DNA from: Pseudisothecium myosuroides
Lineage: Eukaryota > Streptophyta > Bryopsida > Hypnales > Lembophyllaceae
Direction: 5' to 3'
Assembly (NCBI GenBank): GCA_951799445.1
Contig: OX637287.1
Coordinates: 16,244,224-16,308,223 of the forward strand
Length of the DNA stretch: 64,000 nt
Position numbers and translations under genes: made by a program. Below, piece by piece: positions 1 through 11,376 of this stretch (within the stretch, counting starts at the first letter, position 1; every line of letters begins with the position of its first letter). The notes below the pieces were generated by a model. That model saw only the letters and a list, made by a program, of their open reading frames with translations, had not been told where the DNA came from and ran no database searches.

Positions 1-460
1 CCCTAAATTTGGAACTGTGGCACCACTACCACCTCAGCAGCTTCTTTCTCCGCCATCACTTCCCCTGCTTGCTTCGCATGCAGCTTGGGCTTTCTCCTTC
101 TCTAATGCCAACGGAGAAATTAGACACCCCTTGGACAAAATTATCGACATGTGCAGCTCCCCTCCTTCCTGTGCCATGTTGATTCCTCCCCCCTCTACAT
201 CCTCTGACAGTGTTCCGACCATGCCCAACCATTATGAAAATGATTAGCTCACCAAGAAAACAATCAAACTCTCTCAAAATTGGTCAACACAAGGCTCGCT
301 CAAAACCTCCCGCCCTTGCCAACTTGGGATATTTGTGTGAAAATTGGGCGTGTCTAGTCTTCCAAATTTTGTTGGCAATGCCACAGTGGAGGGTGCTTTG
401 GCTCCCGGCCCCTGCTAGTTGTATCCCGGCCCTGTGTAGGGAGTGGGAGTGGACGTGCTC
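1..460. repeat. Possible right part of a Harbinger-type MITE, cut by the window edge
   Basis: The segment ends in GGGAGTGGACGTGCTC followed by TTA at 461-463. Read from the other strand this is GAGCACGTCCACTCCC, which resembles the terminus of the complete Harbinger-type MITE at 46685-47053 (GAGCAGCTCCACTGC with TAA flanks). The left end would lie before base 1, so the element cannot be confirmed. Short open frames on both strands are unlike any protein I recognise. The segment is richer in GC than the sequence that follows. Confidence 0.3.
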
Positions 461-463
461 TTA

Positions 464-1107
464 GTACCTTACTACACTCTTGCTTCACATGTAAAATCAA
501 AATTCTTTTTGAAGTTTGTATGATATGAAGCGTCTATTTTGTAATCAATGAGCAATAAAGATAAGTTTTCAATAATATAATAATTTATTAGTATTGAGAA
601 CTTGACACATATTTATTATATGCAAACAACTTGACTTTTTAATTAATGATCCAAAAAGACAAATTCTTAGTAATGTAATTACCGATTAGCATTAAGGACT
701 TGTAAAAAACTTATTAAATGGAACCAAATTGACCATTTAGCACTAGAAGCAACATTTTAGTAATTCTTTATTAATTTCATCTTAAATCCACCATAGTTGT
801 GGGAGTGCATACATTTTCATGCTAGTCTAATGCAAGATTCTATGGTTAGGTATGTAAAAACAACAAATGTTTAAATTTTTTGCTCTTTTTAATAGTATTG
901 TTAGTTTTTAGCTTGGTTAGGCCACAATGGTTGGAAATGCTAAACTCTTGAAGGTTGAATCTTTTCCTTTTGCAATTTAAATTATGTAAAAACACTATTT
1001 ATCAAACATTTGTCCATTGCTTGGAAGGCACAATGGAATGCGCTTAGACTCCTACCGTAGGAGCTTTACAACAAAAAAACCAAGAAACTAGTTGTGCTCG
1101 TCTTATC
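464..1107. other. AT-rich intergenic sequence, nothing recognised
   Basis: Low-complexity AT-rich DNA with no convincing open frame, RNA gene or transposon terminus. Confidence 0.6.
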
Positions 1108-2012
1108 TTAACCCCTAAAGGACCAAGGCCTTTTTTCTACCAAAAAACACTGAAAACTGCCATTTCTATAGCAAAGAGTAAAAAAAATTTAATTGTTTTT
1201 TTTTTACATCTAACCTAGGATCTTACACCTAACTAGTATAAAAAAGTGTGGAAAAAATTTCAGAATTTTTGACCGCACAGATTGCAAGATATTTGCGTTA
1301 AAGTGGAGAAAACAAATTTTTCAGCACATTGGCGGGACTAGATTTTTTGACTTTGAACATTTTTAACTTAAAATTTTTGCACTACAGAATTTTGAATTTT
1401 AATTTATAGTGGAGAATTGAGTTGAGAGTCTAGGGAAAAAAATAAAATTCAAAAATACTTAATTTTCATTCTTAAGAAAATTATTAAGTTAGAAGTAGGT
1501 ACGAGATAGAAGGAAAATCTAAAATATTAATATATTTTAGATGGAATTAAAATTCACTAATCCCAATGGTGAGATTATTTTAGCAAGTAAATTAAACCAT
1601 GAAAAAAAAAATTGCAAAAATTGCATTCTATAAATTATTTTTTTCAAGAAGATGCTCTAATTGCCCGAAAAACAAGAATGTCCATAACTTTCTCATAACA
1701 AATCCAAATGAAATGAATCAAAGCTTTACAAATAGACAAAAATATAATCTATGAGAAAAAAAATTCAAAAATTCAAATTCAAAAAAAATTGCAAATCTTT
1801 TTTTTCTGCCCCCCGTCCCTTGTTTTGAGCTTATTTGGTCATAACTTTTGATCCCGGGCACCGATTGTGAAAAAAATTATATTCCCACAAAGCTTATCAT
1901 TTTTTCTAACTCCAAAAAAAGTTTCAAAAAATCACGACAAAAATTCAGCCCGTAGGTACCTGCTCGGAATCCTGTTTGTCCCCCAAAGGGACAACAGTCC
2001 TTTAGGGGTTAA
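1108..2012 (+). mobile_element. Family 1 TTAA element, copy A (about 905 bp)
   Basis: The left end is TTAACCCCTAAAGGACCAAG and the right end is CCTTTAGGGGTTAA, giving a TTAA duplication outside a CCCCTAAAGGAC inverted repeat. The body is closely similar to copies at 5072, 18343 and 32323. A small hairpin, TTGTCCC-CCAAA-GGGACAA, lies at 1976-1994 near the right end. No coding capacity is seen, so this is a non-autonomous element. TTAA targets are the hallmark of piggyBac; Kolobok and some Sola transposons use them too. The superfamily is therefore open. Confidence 0.85.
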
Positions 2013-2125
2013 AGGTGAAAATAAAATGCTCACAGGTGTATTTTCATAATCACCTACTCCATCTTGATGCTACAATAGCTATAGCTTGAGCTATAGTTAA
2101 TCACCTTGGCAATACGTCAATTCAT

Positions 2126-2841
2126 GGTTGATTGCAAGAAAAGCTGGAACTATTTTGAATCACATTTAGAATGATGGAGTTGTTTTCTATTATAACTTTT
2201 GAAGCATGAAATCAATTAATTTGAAATTTTTATTTAAGATGTACAATTTAATACTAATAAGATACCTTAATGTTTAAAAAAAATTCAAAAACAATTTTAT
2301 GTTTAAATTTATAATTTAGCTAATTTGTCACACTTTGTAGCTTAGGGATTTTTAGTACTAGGAAATACCCAAAATTAATGATCAAAAGCTGAAAATTTTG
2401 TGGTCTATTTCCACATTAGACATGTGTATCAAACGACACTTTAAAAATATTATTTATGTCTTCTACAGGTGTGCTAATAGGGCTCCGTTGTGTGCATACA
2501 TTTGAACATTGAAGACGGTTTCAAGATCATTCTTTTGGTCAAATCTCTTCATCATAAAGTTCTACTAAATTGACAACTTTGAGTTTATTTGTAAAAAAAA
2601 ATCTTGTTTTTTACAAATAAAAATGCCAAATGTCTGTTTGCTTCAAAAATTGTATTACTCTATATTGTAAATAGCTTAAATTGACCTACATTTTTTTAGG
2701 TCTCAATTTTGGTGATATATTGTTATTAGTGTTATAATAAATAATATATATCTTTTATTTAATTTCTTTCCTCAAAGGTCATCGTACAACCAATATTAAG
2801 CCAAATGCTACAAAAACAATTGGTTTTTCTTGCAAAGACCC
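2126..2841 (+). mobile_element. Family 2 MITE, diverged copy
   Basis: It begins GGTTGATTGCAAGAAAAGC and ends TTCTTGCAAAGACC, matching the family 2 terminus GGGTNATTGCAAGAAA in inverted orientation. The left internal part, including the TATAACTTTTG.AGCATGA motif, matches the copy at 16669-17410. The flanking duplication is not clear, so the ends are approximate. No coding potential is seen. Confidence 0.6.
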
Positions 2842-5071
2842 CCAAGCACCAAGACATTACACTTAAGGTTGGAGAATGGATGGCTGACACACTAGAAGAT
2901 GGGCCATGTCACATATTTTACATCTCCCCCCTTCTACCAAATCCAACCACTTGAATATATATATAAGGTAAGACTTTGACCAATTTTTTCCAACTTCCAA
3001 AGTCATTCCACCATTTTCTATTGATTTAGCTAGAATCTTTTCATGTAAAAGCAAGGAGTCATGCTTCAATCCAATCTTACACAACGCAACAATATCATTA
3101 TGAACCTTCAATTTTGGTTGACTCTAATGATTGTCCTTTCATCTAGCTAAATTGTCGTGGCCAACATAGATTTTTTTACATGCTTCCAACCAAGCCCATG
3201 CAATACAACAACTCCAACCTCATTTGGGTGCTTGCAACTAAAATAATTTTCACCAATGAGACCCTTTATGAATTTTTTGCGTTCCCATATTCTAATTTCC
3301 TTGTATGGCAAGATGCGAGGAGGCTTATAAGGACAGTGATATCTACAAAGGTACTATACTTTTTCAAGTTTAAAAATGCATGATACAGTCTTGATTTTGC
3401 ATCTGACAATTCATCTTTCTTCACAAATGACAATCACTAGTAAAAGCAAGCCTTCATGTTCAAATCCTTCAAATGCATTTGGCCACTCACCGCCATCTTT
3501 TGCACTAAAGATAACAGTTGTTTCTTCTAGTAGTATCTCCTCCCCATCTCCTTCTACCACATTCTCTAGCTAGATCTTCACCTTCTTCTTGTCTTCTTGG
3601 CAAGTTCTTTGGCCCCCCTATTCACTTGTTTATAAGTTTCTAGTTGGCTTCTCATATAGACTGAGGCATACTTTTTTCCTTCAAAGGTTTTATTGCAACC
3701 TCCTTGTCATCTCTTTGTCAAGAAAATAGATACTTCAATGTTTTAATTTGTAAAAAATAGGATTTAATTAAAATAAAAAATAATCCATTAGTATCTATTC
3801 TATAGAGATGGTCATTCACCAAAATAACTAACAAAATAATATTTTACACAGTGATTCAAAATGCAAGTAGAAGATGCTCATTTTGTAAACTTCCATACAA
3901 CATACAGTTAATTATTTTTAGAATTCCTTTTAATAGTAATTGCAAGTTTACCAGAAGACTATCTCCTCCAAAGTTTAGCTCCAAATTTGTTTAATTGGGA
4001 ACTAAAGAGCGATTTAAAAAAACCAAATCCGCAAATGTGAGGCATAAAATTGGAGCATTAGAGAAAATTTCAAGCCTTGGGAGGGCCGTTTTCCTACATG
4101 AACATGTATAATTGTAGAAAATATCAATCCAAATTGGCTCACAAAGGATCTTGCCGTAGTAAAAATCAATTTCTATGCCCCATCAAATTGTTGATTAATT
4201 TTTCTTTTATTATTTTTAATTTTTAATTTTTAAAATTTCATTGTATTTGCACATTTGCCAAAAGTCAAATGGCCCTCTATAGGGCCCAAACTTTCTCTGA
4301 TGGAATGGTTGCATCTACCTTAACCTTCTTTTTGACCTTTTTACACCCTCCGCTTGTCTTTTGTATGTATGTATCACAACTTTAGATTTGTACACATCGC
4401 GAAGTGAGCTTTTTATTGACACTCAAATTGTGGGTTTATGAGCCATTTAAGACAAACAATTGTTTTGTCATTGACAATCTAAATGTCTTTCTTATATTGA
4501 ATTGTTTCTTGAGAACTTTCTTTGGTAGTTAAGGCATTTTTCTCTTGGCATTTGGTAACAAAAATTATAAGTTCATAATACTTTTGCCAAAGGTGAAAAG
4601 GTGCATATTTTACGGAAACATTTATTTAGAGTCGATTTGGCATTGATTTAGCATAATTAGGATCATTTTAGGTTATCAGGTGTTCTTATGTGGGGAGAAA
4701 CTCTTTGCGCTTTAGATAAATTTGGTGTTGAGTGCTTCTGTAGAATCCAAAATTAACAAATTAATCTTACAATCTGTTGATTCCTATGACTATGATCCCA
4801 CTAAAAAAAATGATCAATTATCAATCACATATTGTTGGGGGTGCTTGCAATGCTGGTAGTATTCAATAGTTGCTCACATCTCCTTACATTATAAAAGATC
4901 GTTGTTGGTGCTTAAGAATCTACAAAATTGAAAGATTGAAACTTATATAGTAGTAGCTTGCAATTTCGGAGAGTTGTGAATAGTTCCAAATTTTTCTGTA
5001 GTAAGTACCGTCCGTAACCTTTGCCAACTGTGTAGCCACCTAGGTTTGGTGGTTACAAATGAATGATGGTC
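2842..5071. other. AT-rich intergenic DNA with degenerate repeat fragments
   Basis: No gene is seen. About 3820-4060 matches the interior of the family 2 MITE at 45775-46500 (shared blocks around TTAATTATTTTTAGAATTCC). About 4120-4310 shares a block with 9560-9790, including CCAAAAGTCAAA, AGGGCCCA and TTTTCTCT-like motifs. The remainder is AT-rich with no recognisable signal. The short open frames here have low-complexity translations and are probably not genes. Confidence 0.5.
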
Positions 5072-6005
5072 TTAACCCCTAAAAGCCCATTGTCCCTTCG
5101 GGGGACAAATGCGATTTCGGTCATGTATCTTTTTGCAACCACATTTGTAATATTTTCTGAAAAATTTAATAGAAGTGGAGAATGGAAAGACCTACATGGG
5201 GATATAATTTTTTTTACAATCGGTGCCAAGGAACAACAGTTATGACCAAATAAGCTCAAAATAGGGGACGGCGGGCAACCCGAGTAGCAAAAAAAATTGG
5301 CAAAAATTAGATATTTTTTTTAATATTTTTTTTTCTTGTAGATTATATTTTTGTCTATCTGGAAAGCTTTGATTCATTTCATTTGGATTTGTTATGAGAA
5401 AGTTATGGACATTCTTATTTTTCGGGCAGTTAGAGCATCTTCTTGAAAAAAATAACTTGTAGGATTCATTTCTGAATGCTATTTTTGCAATTTCCAAAAA
5501 AAAAATTCTCATGGTTTAGTTTACTTGCTAGAATAATCTCACCATTGGGATTAGTGTATTTTAATTCCATCTAAAATATAATAATATTTTAGATTTTCCT
5601 TCTATCTTGTACCTACTTCTACTTAACAATTTTTTTAGGAATGATAATTAAGCTTTTTTTGAATTTTTTTTTCCCTAGACTCTCAACTCAATTCTCCACC
5701 TTAAAGATTTAAAGCTCAAACTCCTATAGTGCAAAAATTTTAAGTTAAAATGTTCAAATGTAAAAAAATCCAGTCCCGCAATGTGCTGAAATACTTGTTT
5801 TTTCCACTTTAAACGCAGATATCTTGCAATCTGAGCGGTCAAAAATTCTGAAATTTTTTCCGTACATTCTCATACTAGTTAGGTGTAAGATCCTATGGTT
5901 AGATGTGAAAAAAAAACCTTTTTAATTGTTTTTACTGTTTGCTATAGAAATGACAGTTTTCAGTGTTTTTTGGCAGAAAAAAGGCCTTGGGCCTTTAGGG
6001 GTTAA
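5072..6005 (-). mobile_element. Family 1 TTAA element, copy B (934 bp), inverted
   Basis: The element runs from TTAACCCCTAAAAGCCC to GGGCCTTTAGGGGTTAA, with TTAA at both borders. Its left end corresponds to the right end of copy A, so it is inserted in reverse orientation. The conserved hairpin TTGTCCC-TTCGG-GGGACAA is at 5090-5108. It is most like copy H at 32323-33252. The open frames inside are unlike known transposases. Confidence 0.87.
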
Positions 6006-6357
6006 TACCTACCGGAAAAGTCACATACCATTGCAAGAATGCTTGCTGAGTCCATGTGTGAATGTACCTTTAGGTTCTAAAACTGTCTTTGTCCATTGGA
6101 GTGTAACAATTCCTAATACACTAGCCATATTACCTTGGCTTCACTCACTTTTTCGCGCATGACACTAAGGGTCTTTTTACACTAGTGATCAAGAATTGGA
6201 TTAGATAATTTTCTCAGTTTTAGCTCTTGGTAAAAGCTGTGACTAAGAGCCAATATTGTCACTCCCAATAGTATGAAGTAAACTTAGACTCGTCCCTCAA
6301 AGGATAATTTTTTAACTGAAATTCTAAAACATAGACTTGATAATGTATTTTTCTCTT

Positions 6358-7175
6358 GGTTGCTAGAAACACGTGTCCTATTTTTTGTCCCCTTGGTTTT
6401 AAAAGGGTGGTTTCTCAGCTATAACTTTTGCAGTGTACGTTAAATGCACCTGAAATTTGCGTCATACATCCTTTTCTATTAAATTTGAAATGAAAGCACA
6501 TGTAATAGTTGTAGACATTGAATAAATTTTTCATTTTTTGAAAATTAATTGACTATTTTAAAAAAGACTTCAATTAGATGTCTACTTTTGCCATTTTGGA
6601 GGGATTTAGTCCTTTCTTTGACCTAAAAATACAAATTATGAAGCCAAAAATTAGGAGAGTAGGTGCTATATTAATATTCACGTAGAGATAACAAATTTTT
6701 ATGCAAAACTTTGACATGTGTAGCATGCACATGGGTTCAAAGTGTGTGTCCTTTGCACAAAGATTGAAATGAGAAAAAGTTCCTTTTAAAAGTATTTGGT
6801 GCAATTTAAGCATGTCAAAGTGTACAAACTGCCTATTTTAATTCATTATTATGTTTTTTTTTATATTACCATAAATCAAAATATTCATATATCCATTTTC
6901 TTCTAATTTCTACTCCCTCCAGTTTTGTAGTAGTTTGCTGTAGTCAGTAGCAATGCATAATACTATAGAGTGGGCCTATTGATTTTTAAATTCATGTTTA
7001 ATGATTTTTTTTAAATGACTCTTTTTTATTGATTTCTAATCATTTTAAAATTCATTTTCATGATTTTTACTGCACTATTCTTGCATTGTGCTTGTAGTAT
7101 TTGTAGCAGTGACAATTCTATAGTCTAAGATAAAGTTTTTGAAACAAACATGTTAAGTGTTTCTTGCAATGACCC
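6358..7175 (+). mobile_element. Family 2 MITE with TCTT target duplication (818 bp)
   Basis: The left end is GGTTGCTAGAAACACGTGTCC-like and the right end is AAGTGTTTCTTGCAATGACCC. Both borders are flanked by TCTT (6354-6357 and 7176-7179). The interior around 6410-6530 matches 17480-17570 of another family 2 copy. No transposase-like frame is seen. Confidence 0.65.
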
Positions 7176-7452
7176 TCTTTTATTCACCTTCTCTCCCTTT
7201 TTCTTTCTCCCTCCTCGCTCTCTTTTTTCTTCTCAATTCCTAATAAAATTTCAACAACCAAAAACTTAAGAAACAAAAGAGGAAACTTATAACTAAGAAG
7301 AATACAAAATGTATTCTTAAAACAATAGTCAATAGTATAAAGTGGATAATACTATGTAAATGACTGTACCATTATCCCAGTGTGATTTTTAAATAGATTT
7401 TTAAATAGAAAAATTAAAAATTAAAAAGATAAAATCAATTTATTTCAATAAA

Positions 7453-8102
7453 GGGTTGTTGCAATAAACACTTGTCATTTTTGGCTCACAATGGCCTATT
7501 TTAGTGTATTTCTCAAAATCTAGACCTAGAAAAATTTATCTTTAAAAGTTATGCACTAAAAAAGAACAATGGAAAATGCCAAAAAAAATGGATACTTTGA
7601 TGTTTGATTTTTAGAAAATAGTTATAAAATAAAATAAAATAAAATAAGACATTTTTTCTACTTTGAAGATGCTTTTTCTCAACCATTTTCATCTTGGGAA
7701 AAAAAATTGTGTTCTTTGTACTTATGTAAAGGTAGTGCACTTTTAGCACATGTAGAAGGTAGCCAGTTTATTATTTTAAAAAAATCTTTTTGTGAGCTTG
7801 TCAAACTTTAGAAGAAGTCTTTATATTCCAATTTTGTGCTTCAAATTTGCATTTTTGAATAAAAAATAGTCTTGATAACCCCCATAATGGCCAAGGTAGA
7901 CATCCAATTGGGGACTATTTAAAAATAGTAAAATGACATTTTAAAATACAACAAATTACTTAAATTATCTACAACTACTATATGTACTTTCATTTCAACT
8001 ATCATAGAAAATGGACAAACAATGCAAAAGTTATGAATGAAAAAACACCTATCTGAGGGCAAGGGTACAAAAAAAAAAGACAAGTGTTTCTTGCAATCAC
8101 CC
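7453..8102 (+). mobile_element. Family 2 MITE with TAAA target duplication (650 bp)
   Basis: It starts GGGTTGTTGCAATAAACACT and ends AGTGTTTCTTGCAATCACCC, an inverted repeat of about 20 bp with few mismatches. TAAA lies directly outside both ends (7449-7452 and 8103-8106). The interior is AT-rich and non-coding. Confidence 0.75.
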
Positions 8103-8559
8103 TAAATATTTCATTAAAATTAATTTTTATGCAATAAACAACAATTACTATGACAATAATTCATTTTTCATATATAAACAAAAATTTAGCTATAAAATAT
8201 CATTCCAACAATATAAACAACATTCACAAGAGTAAAATAGTATTAAAGAATATAAAATATTGATTGAAATGAACCAATCAACTCTGTTGGGATGGCTTGG
8301 TCACTCTAAAAATACAATGAGATAATCTCTTGAGCTTGTTTGGCTGCAAAATTTTGATGACTATAAAATCTTATTCAATTTAGGACATGTAGGATTTCAC
8401 GTCATTTTATTTCCATCTTGAGCCTGTCACTTTTTATTTATAAGGGCTAGAATAGTGTAAAATAACCTTGAACACACACCTTCTTCTCTTCCAGTTTTAA
8501 TGTTCTAAATGCTATAGCCACGGCCTTTGGGTATTGGTGTAAACTGTAAAGAGGTTCTA

Positions 8560-9796
8560 ATTGTATGCTTAGAGCATCACTAACTCAATTACTCAAACAT
8601 AGAATGATGTACTGCCAGAGTAACATTGTCAAAAACTGCGGTGTTTTGGTATGTTGTTCAAAAATGAAAATTGAATTTTTTCTGAAGATTCAACTGTACA
8701 AAACTGAAGTAAAGTATTTTATCAAAGTGGAAAATTTTTTAGCCCATTTGACCGCGCAGATTGAAAGATTATAATGTATGAAGTAAGAAAAAAAACGTTT
8801 TTCATTCCTGCAAAATAGGGTCACAAGACTTTGGCCCTTTTTGGAGTAAATTTTTGGTCTACTCGAAAATGAGGATTTTGACCATTTGTAAGTATTTAAT
8901 GTTAGGTTCACTCATAAAATTTTTTAGAAGCAACTATAGAGTCTAGCTTACCCTAAATCACTTTGCAATGCAAAGATATTAAGTGAATTGGTATTACATT
9001 GGTCATTTTTTGATGATTTCTTGTGCAATGAGGAAATTTTTAATTTGAAATCTAAAAGGTGAAAATTTAGAGACAAACATTTGAATATGTGCAAAAAATT
9101 TCAACATCTTTGACTTTTCAAATTGCAAGATAATAGAACTTTAAGTTAGAAGAAATGTTTTTTCTTGAAATCGCCCTTATATAGCTAACAAAGTTCAACT
9201 CCTCTTAGAATGTGATTTGAGGACTAAATTTTTTTGGGCAATTGTATGCCATATTTTATTAGTGACGTACATGCCAAATTTCAAAAATTGATGAGCTTTA
9301 TTGCAAAAGATTTCTAAAAGATTCCTAAATTGCCCAAGCTGCCCCATAATTTTAGGGCAACATAAATTTTAATCCGGATGCATGATAAAAAAAAATTCAC
9401 CTAGGAGGTATATGTTAATACATTGCGTCCAAAATTTATGAACATCTAACCAAAAATGACTTTATAAAAACCTACCTGAGATTTTTTGCATATGTTGAAC
9501 GGACACTTGGTCCACATTAGAGAATATTTTGGTCAGTTGGAAGGCTGTTCAATTGCATGCAAATGTGCAAATGGAGAAAAAATTAGCTCAAATCTTGTCA
9601 CAAAGAATCTTGTTGTTTGTGTCAGTTTGTGTGCCTGTCAAATTGGCAATTATTATTTTTTTTTTCAAAAAAAAATTATTTAAAAAATTATTAACATTTA
9701 TGATTTTATTTTTTATTTCATTGTTGTTGCGCTGTGGCCAAAAGTCAAACAGTCTTCCACAGGGCCCATATTTTCTCTAATGGCTTTAAGAGTTAA
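8560..9796 (+). mobile_element. Degenerate family 1-related element
   Basis: The right border reads GGCTTTAAGAGTTAA, a decayed form of GGCCTTTAGGGGTTAA with TTAA at 9793-9796. Around 8740-8840 it shares the internal motif TTGACCGCGCAGATTG and the CCCTGCAAAA-AATAG-like block found in copy G. The left end could not be located precisely. The block 9560-9790 is also found at 4120-4310. Confidence 0.4.
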
Positions 9797-11376
9797 GTAC
9801 ATTTATGTGCAAGCCTAATATACCTAATCTCCTAGATTTCTATATTGATATAATTTGTATACTGATTGGTTAGCAAGATTCAAAGAATAAATAGAAAGTT
9901 AAATGCAATTCATTTAGAATCTATAAATTTGATTTGATTTTAATATAAACTAGTAAAATTGATTTTACAGGCCTATCAATATCATTTAAAACAAATAAAG
10001 AAAAAAATTGAGTCTTTTGGGGGGGTGGATGTAAATTAAGGGCCTATTCATATTGGGTCCCATAATTATTGAATTACAAATAATTATATGAGTGATGTCA
10101 ACACTTGAAATATATATAAAGTAGAATCACTGATAATTGATCACTTTAGTGATTTCAGAACAAATGAGGAGCAATCTGATGCAGTGGAAATTTTTCTCAT
10201 CATGTAGAGAGATAAAAAATATGGGGATTGTGAATTTTTTGTAATTTTATTGCCAAAATTGAAATTACTATGAATTTTGGAAGCCAAAAAGTGTTTCAAA
10301 TTCGTAGCCAATGTCTAGAGTCTTCCAATTTGGCTCATGGTCGAACTACTTTCCTACTCACTACTTCTTACTATCTTGCTCACTACTTCCTATGCACTTT
10401 GGGACATGTGTCACGACCTTTTGCATCCCAACCTTGAAAAGGAGTAATACACACATTGCAAGCTTGAGCGTCCTGTGTGGTGTGAAATAATGCACCCTAC
10501 AGGTTGGCCATGGCTCCCTGATGTAGAATGGGTGATTCTACCTTAGTCAACAAATGGGAGCCATCTCCACTATGAACCGGTACAGTGCTTCTCAAGAGTC
10601 TTTTCATTCCTAAAAAATTGTTATAACTGATTGATTTTTTTCTAAAGAATCCGTGCTATTTGGACATATTGTAGTGTAAATTGCCTACTGTGCATACATT
10701 TGGTTTTCAAATCTTTTGACTGTTTCTTAAGTTAGTATTAGAAAATTATTAAAAAAACATTTTTCAGAAGTTACTACAAAATTTACAAGATTCCTTACTT
10801 CATTTGAAGGGAGAATGGGAATTCTTTTTTAATCGTATCAATGGTGGATATTCTATGCATTTCAGAATTTTCTAGAATTCAATGTTACTGATTGAAATAA
10901 GATCTGAGGCAAATGTTGACCGTTTTATTAAAATCACTCCAAAAAATCTTTGAATAGTCCACTGTAGCAAAAGTAAAATTGGTCACGAAGCAAATTGAAA
11001 GTCTACAGCAGCTGCTGAGTTTGACTGTCACAGTGTCTCTCCTAGTGTCACAACACTTATTAACCTGAATTTGTGCTGGAGATTGGGGCTGTAGACGCCC
11101 AAGACGCGAAGAAAGACTCCTGTCTGTCTCCTTTTAGACACTGGCCGTGATCTCACATCAAAATCCACGAGACTGGCTGTGGCAAGCGACAAGGAAACTA
11201 TATACAAAGGAAGACTCTAACTTGCACTAACTGTGTATCTGTGAAGTACAGGACTGGTATTGTCGAATGTTAATTACGCAGTGAGTTATCATTCGCAGCA
11301 CCGAATTATTGCAGTTTGCAGTGAGTTAAACCCTGCCCGGCCTTCAGAGTTACCCGGGAGTAAGCCCATATGGTCC
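9797..11376. other. Intergenic DNA downstream of the kinase gene
   Basis: No gene or repeat border is recognised. Base composition rises in GC towards 11.0-11.4 kb, as expected for the 3' UTR of the minus-strand kinase gene that ends at 11377. Confidence 0.45.
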
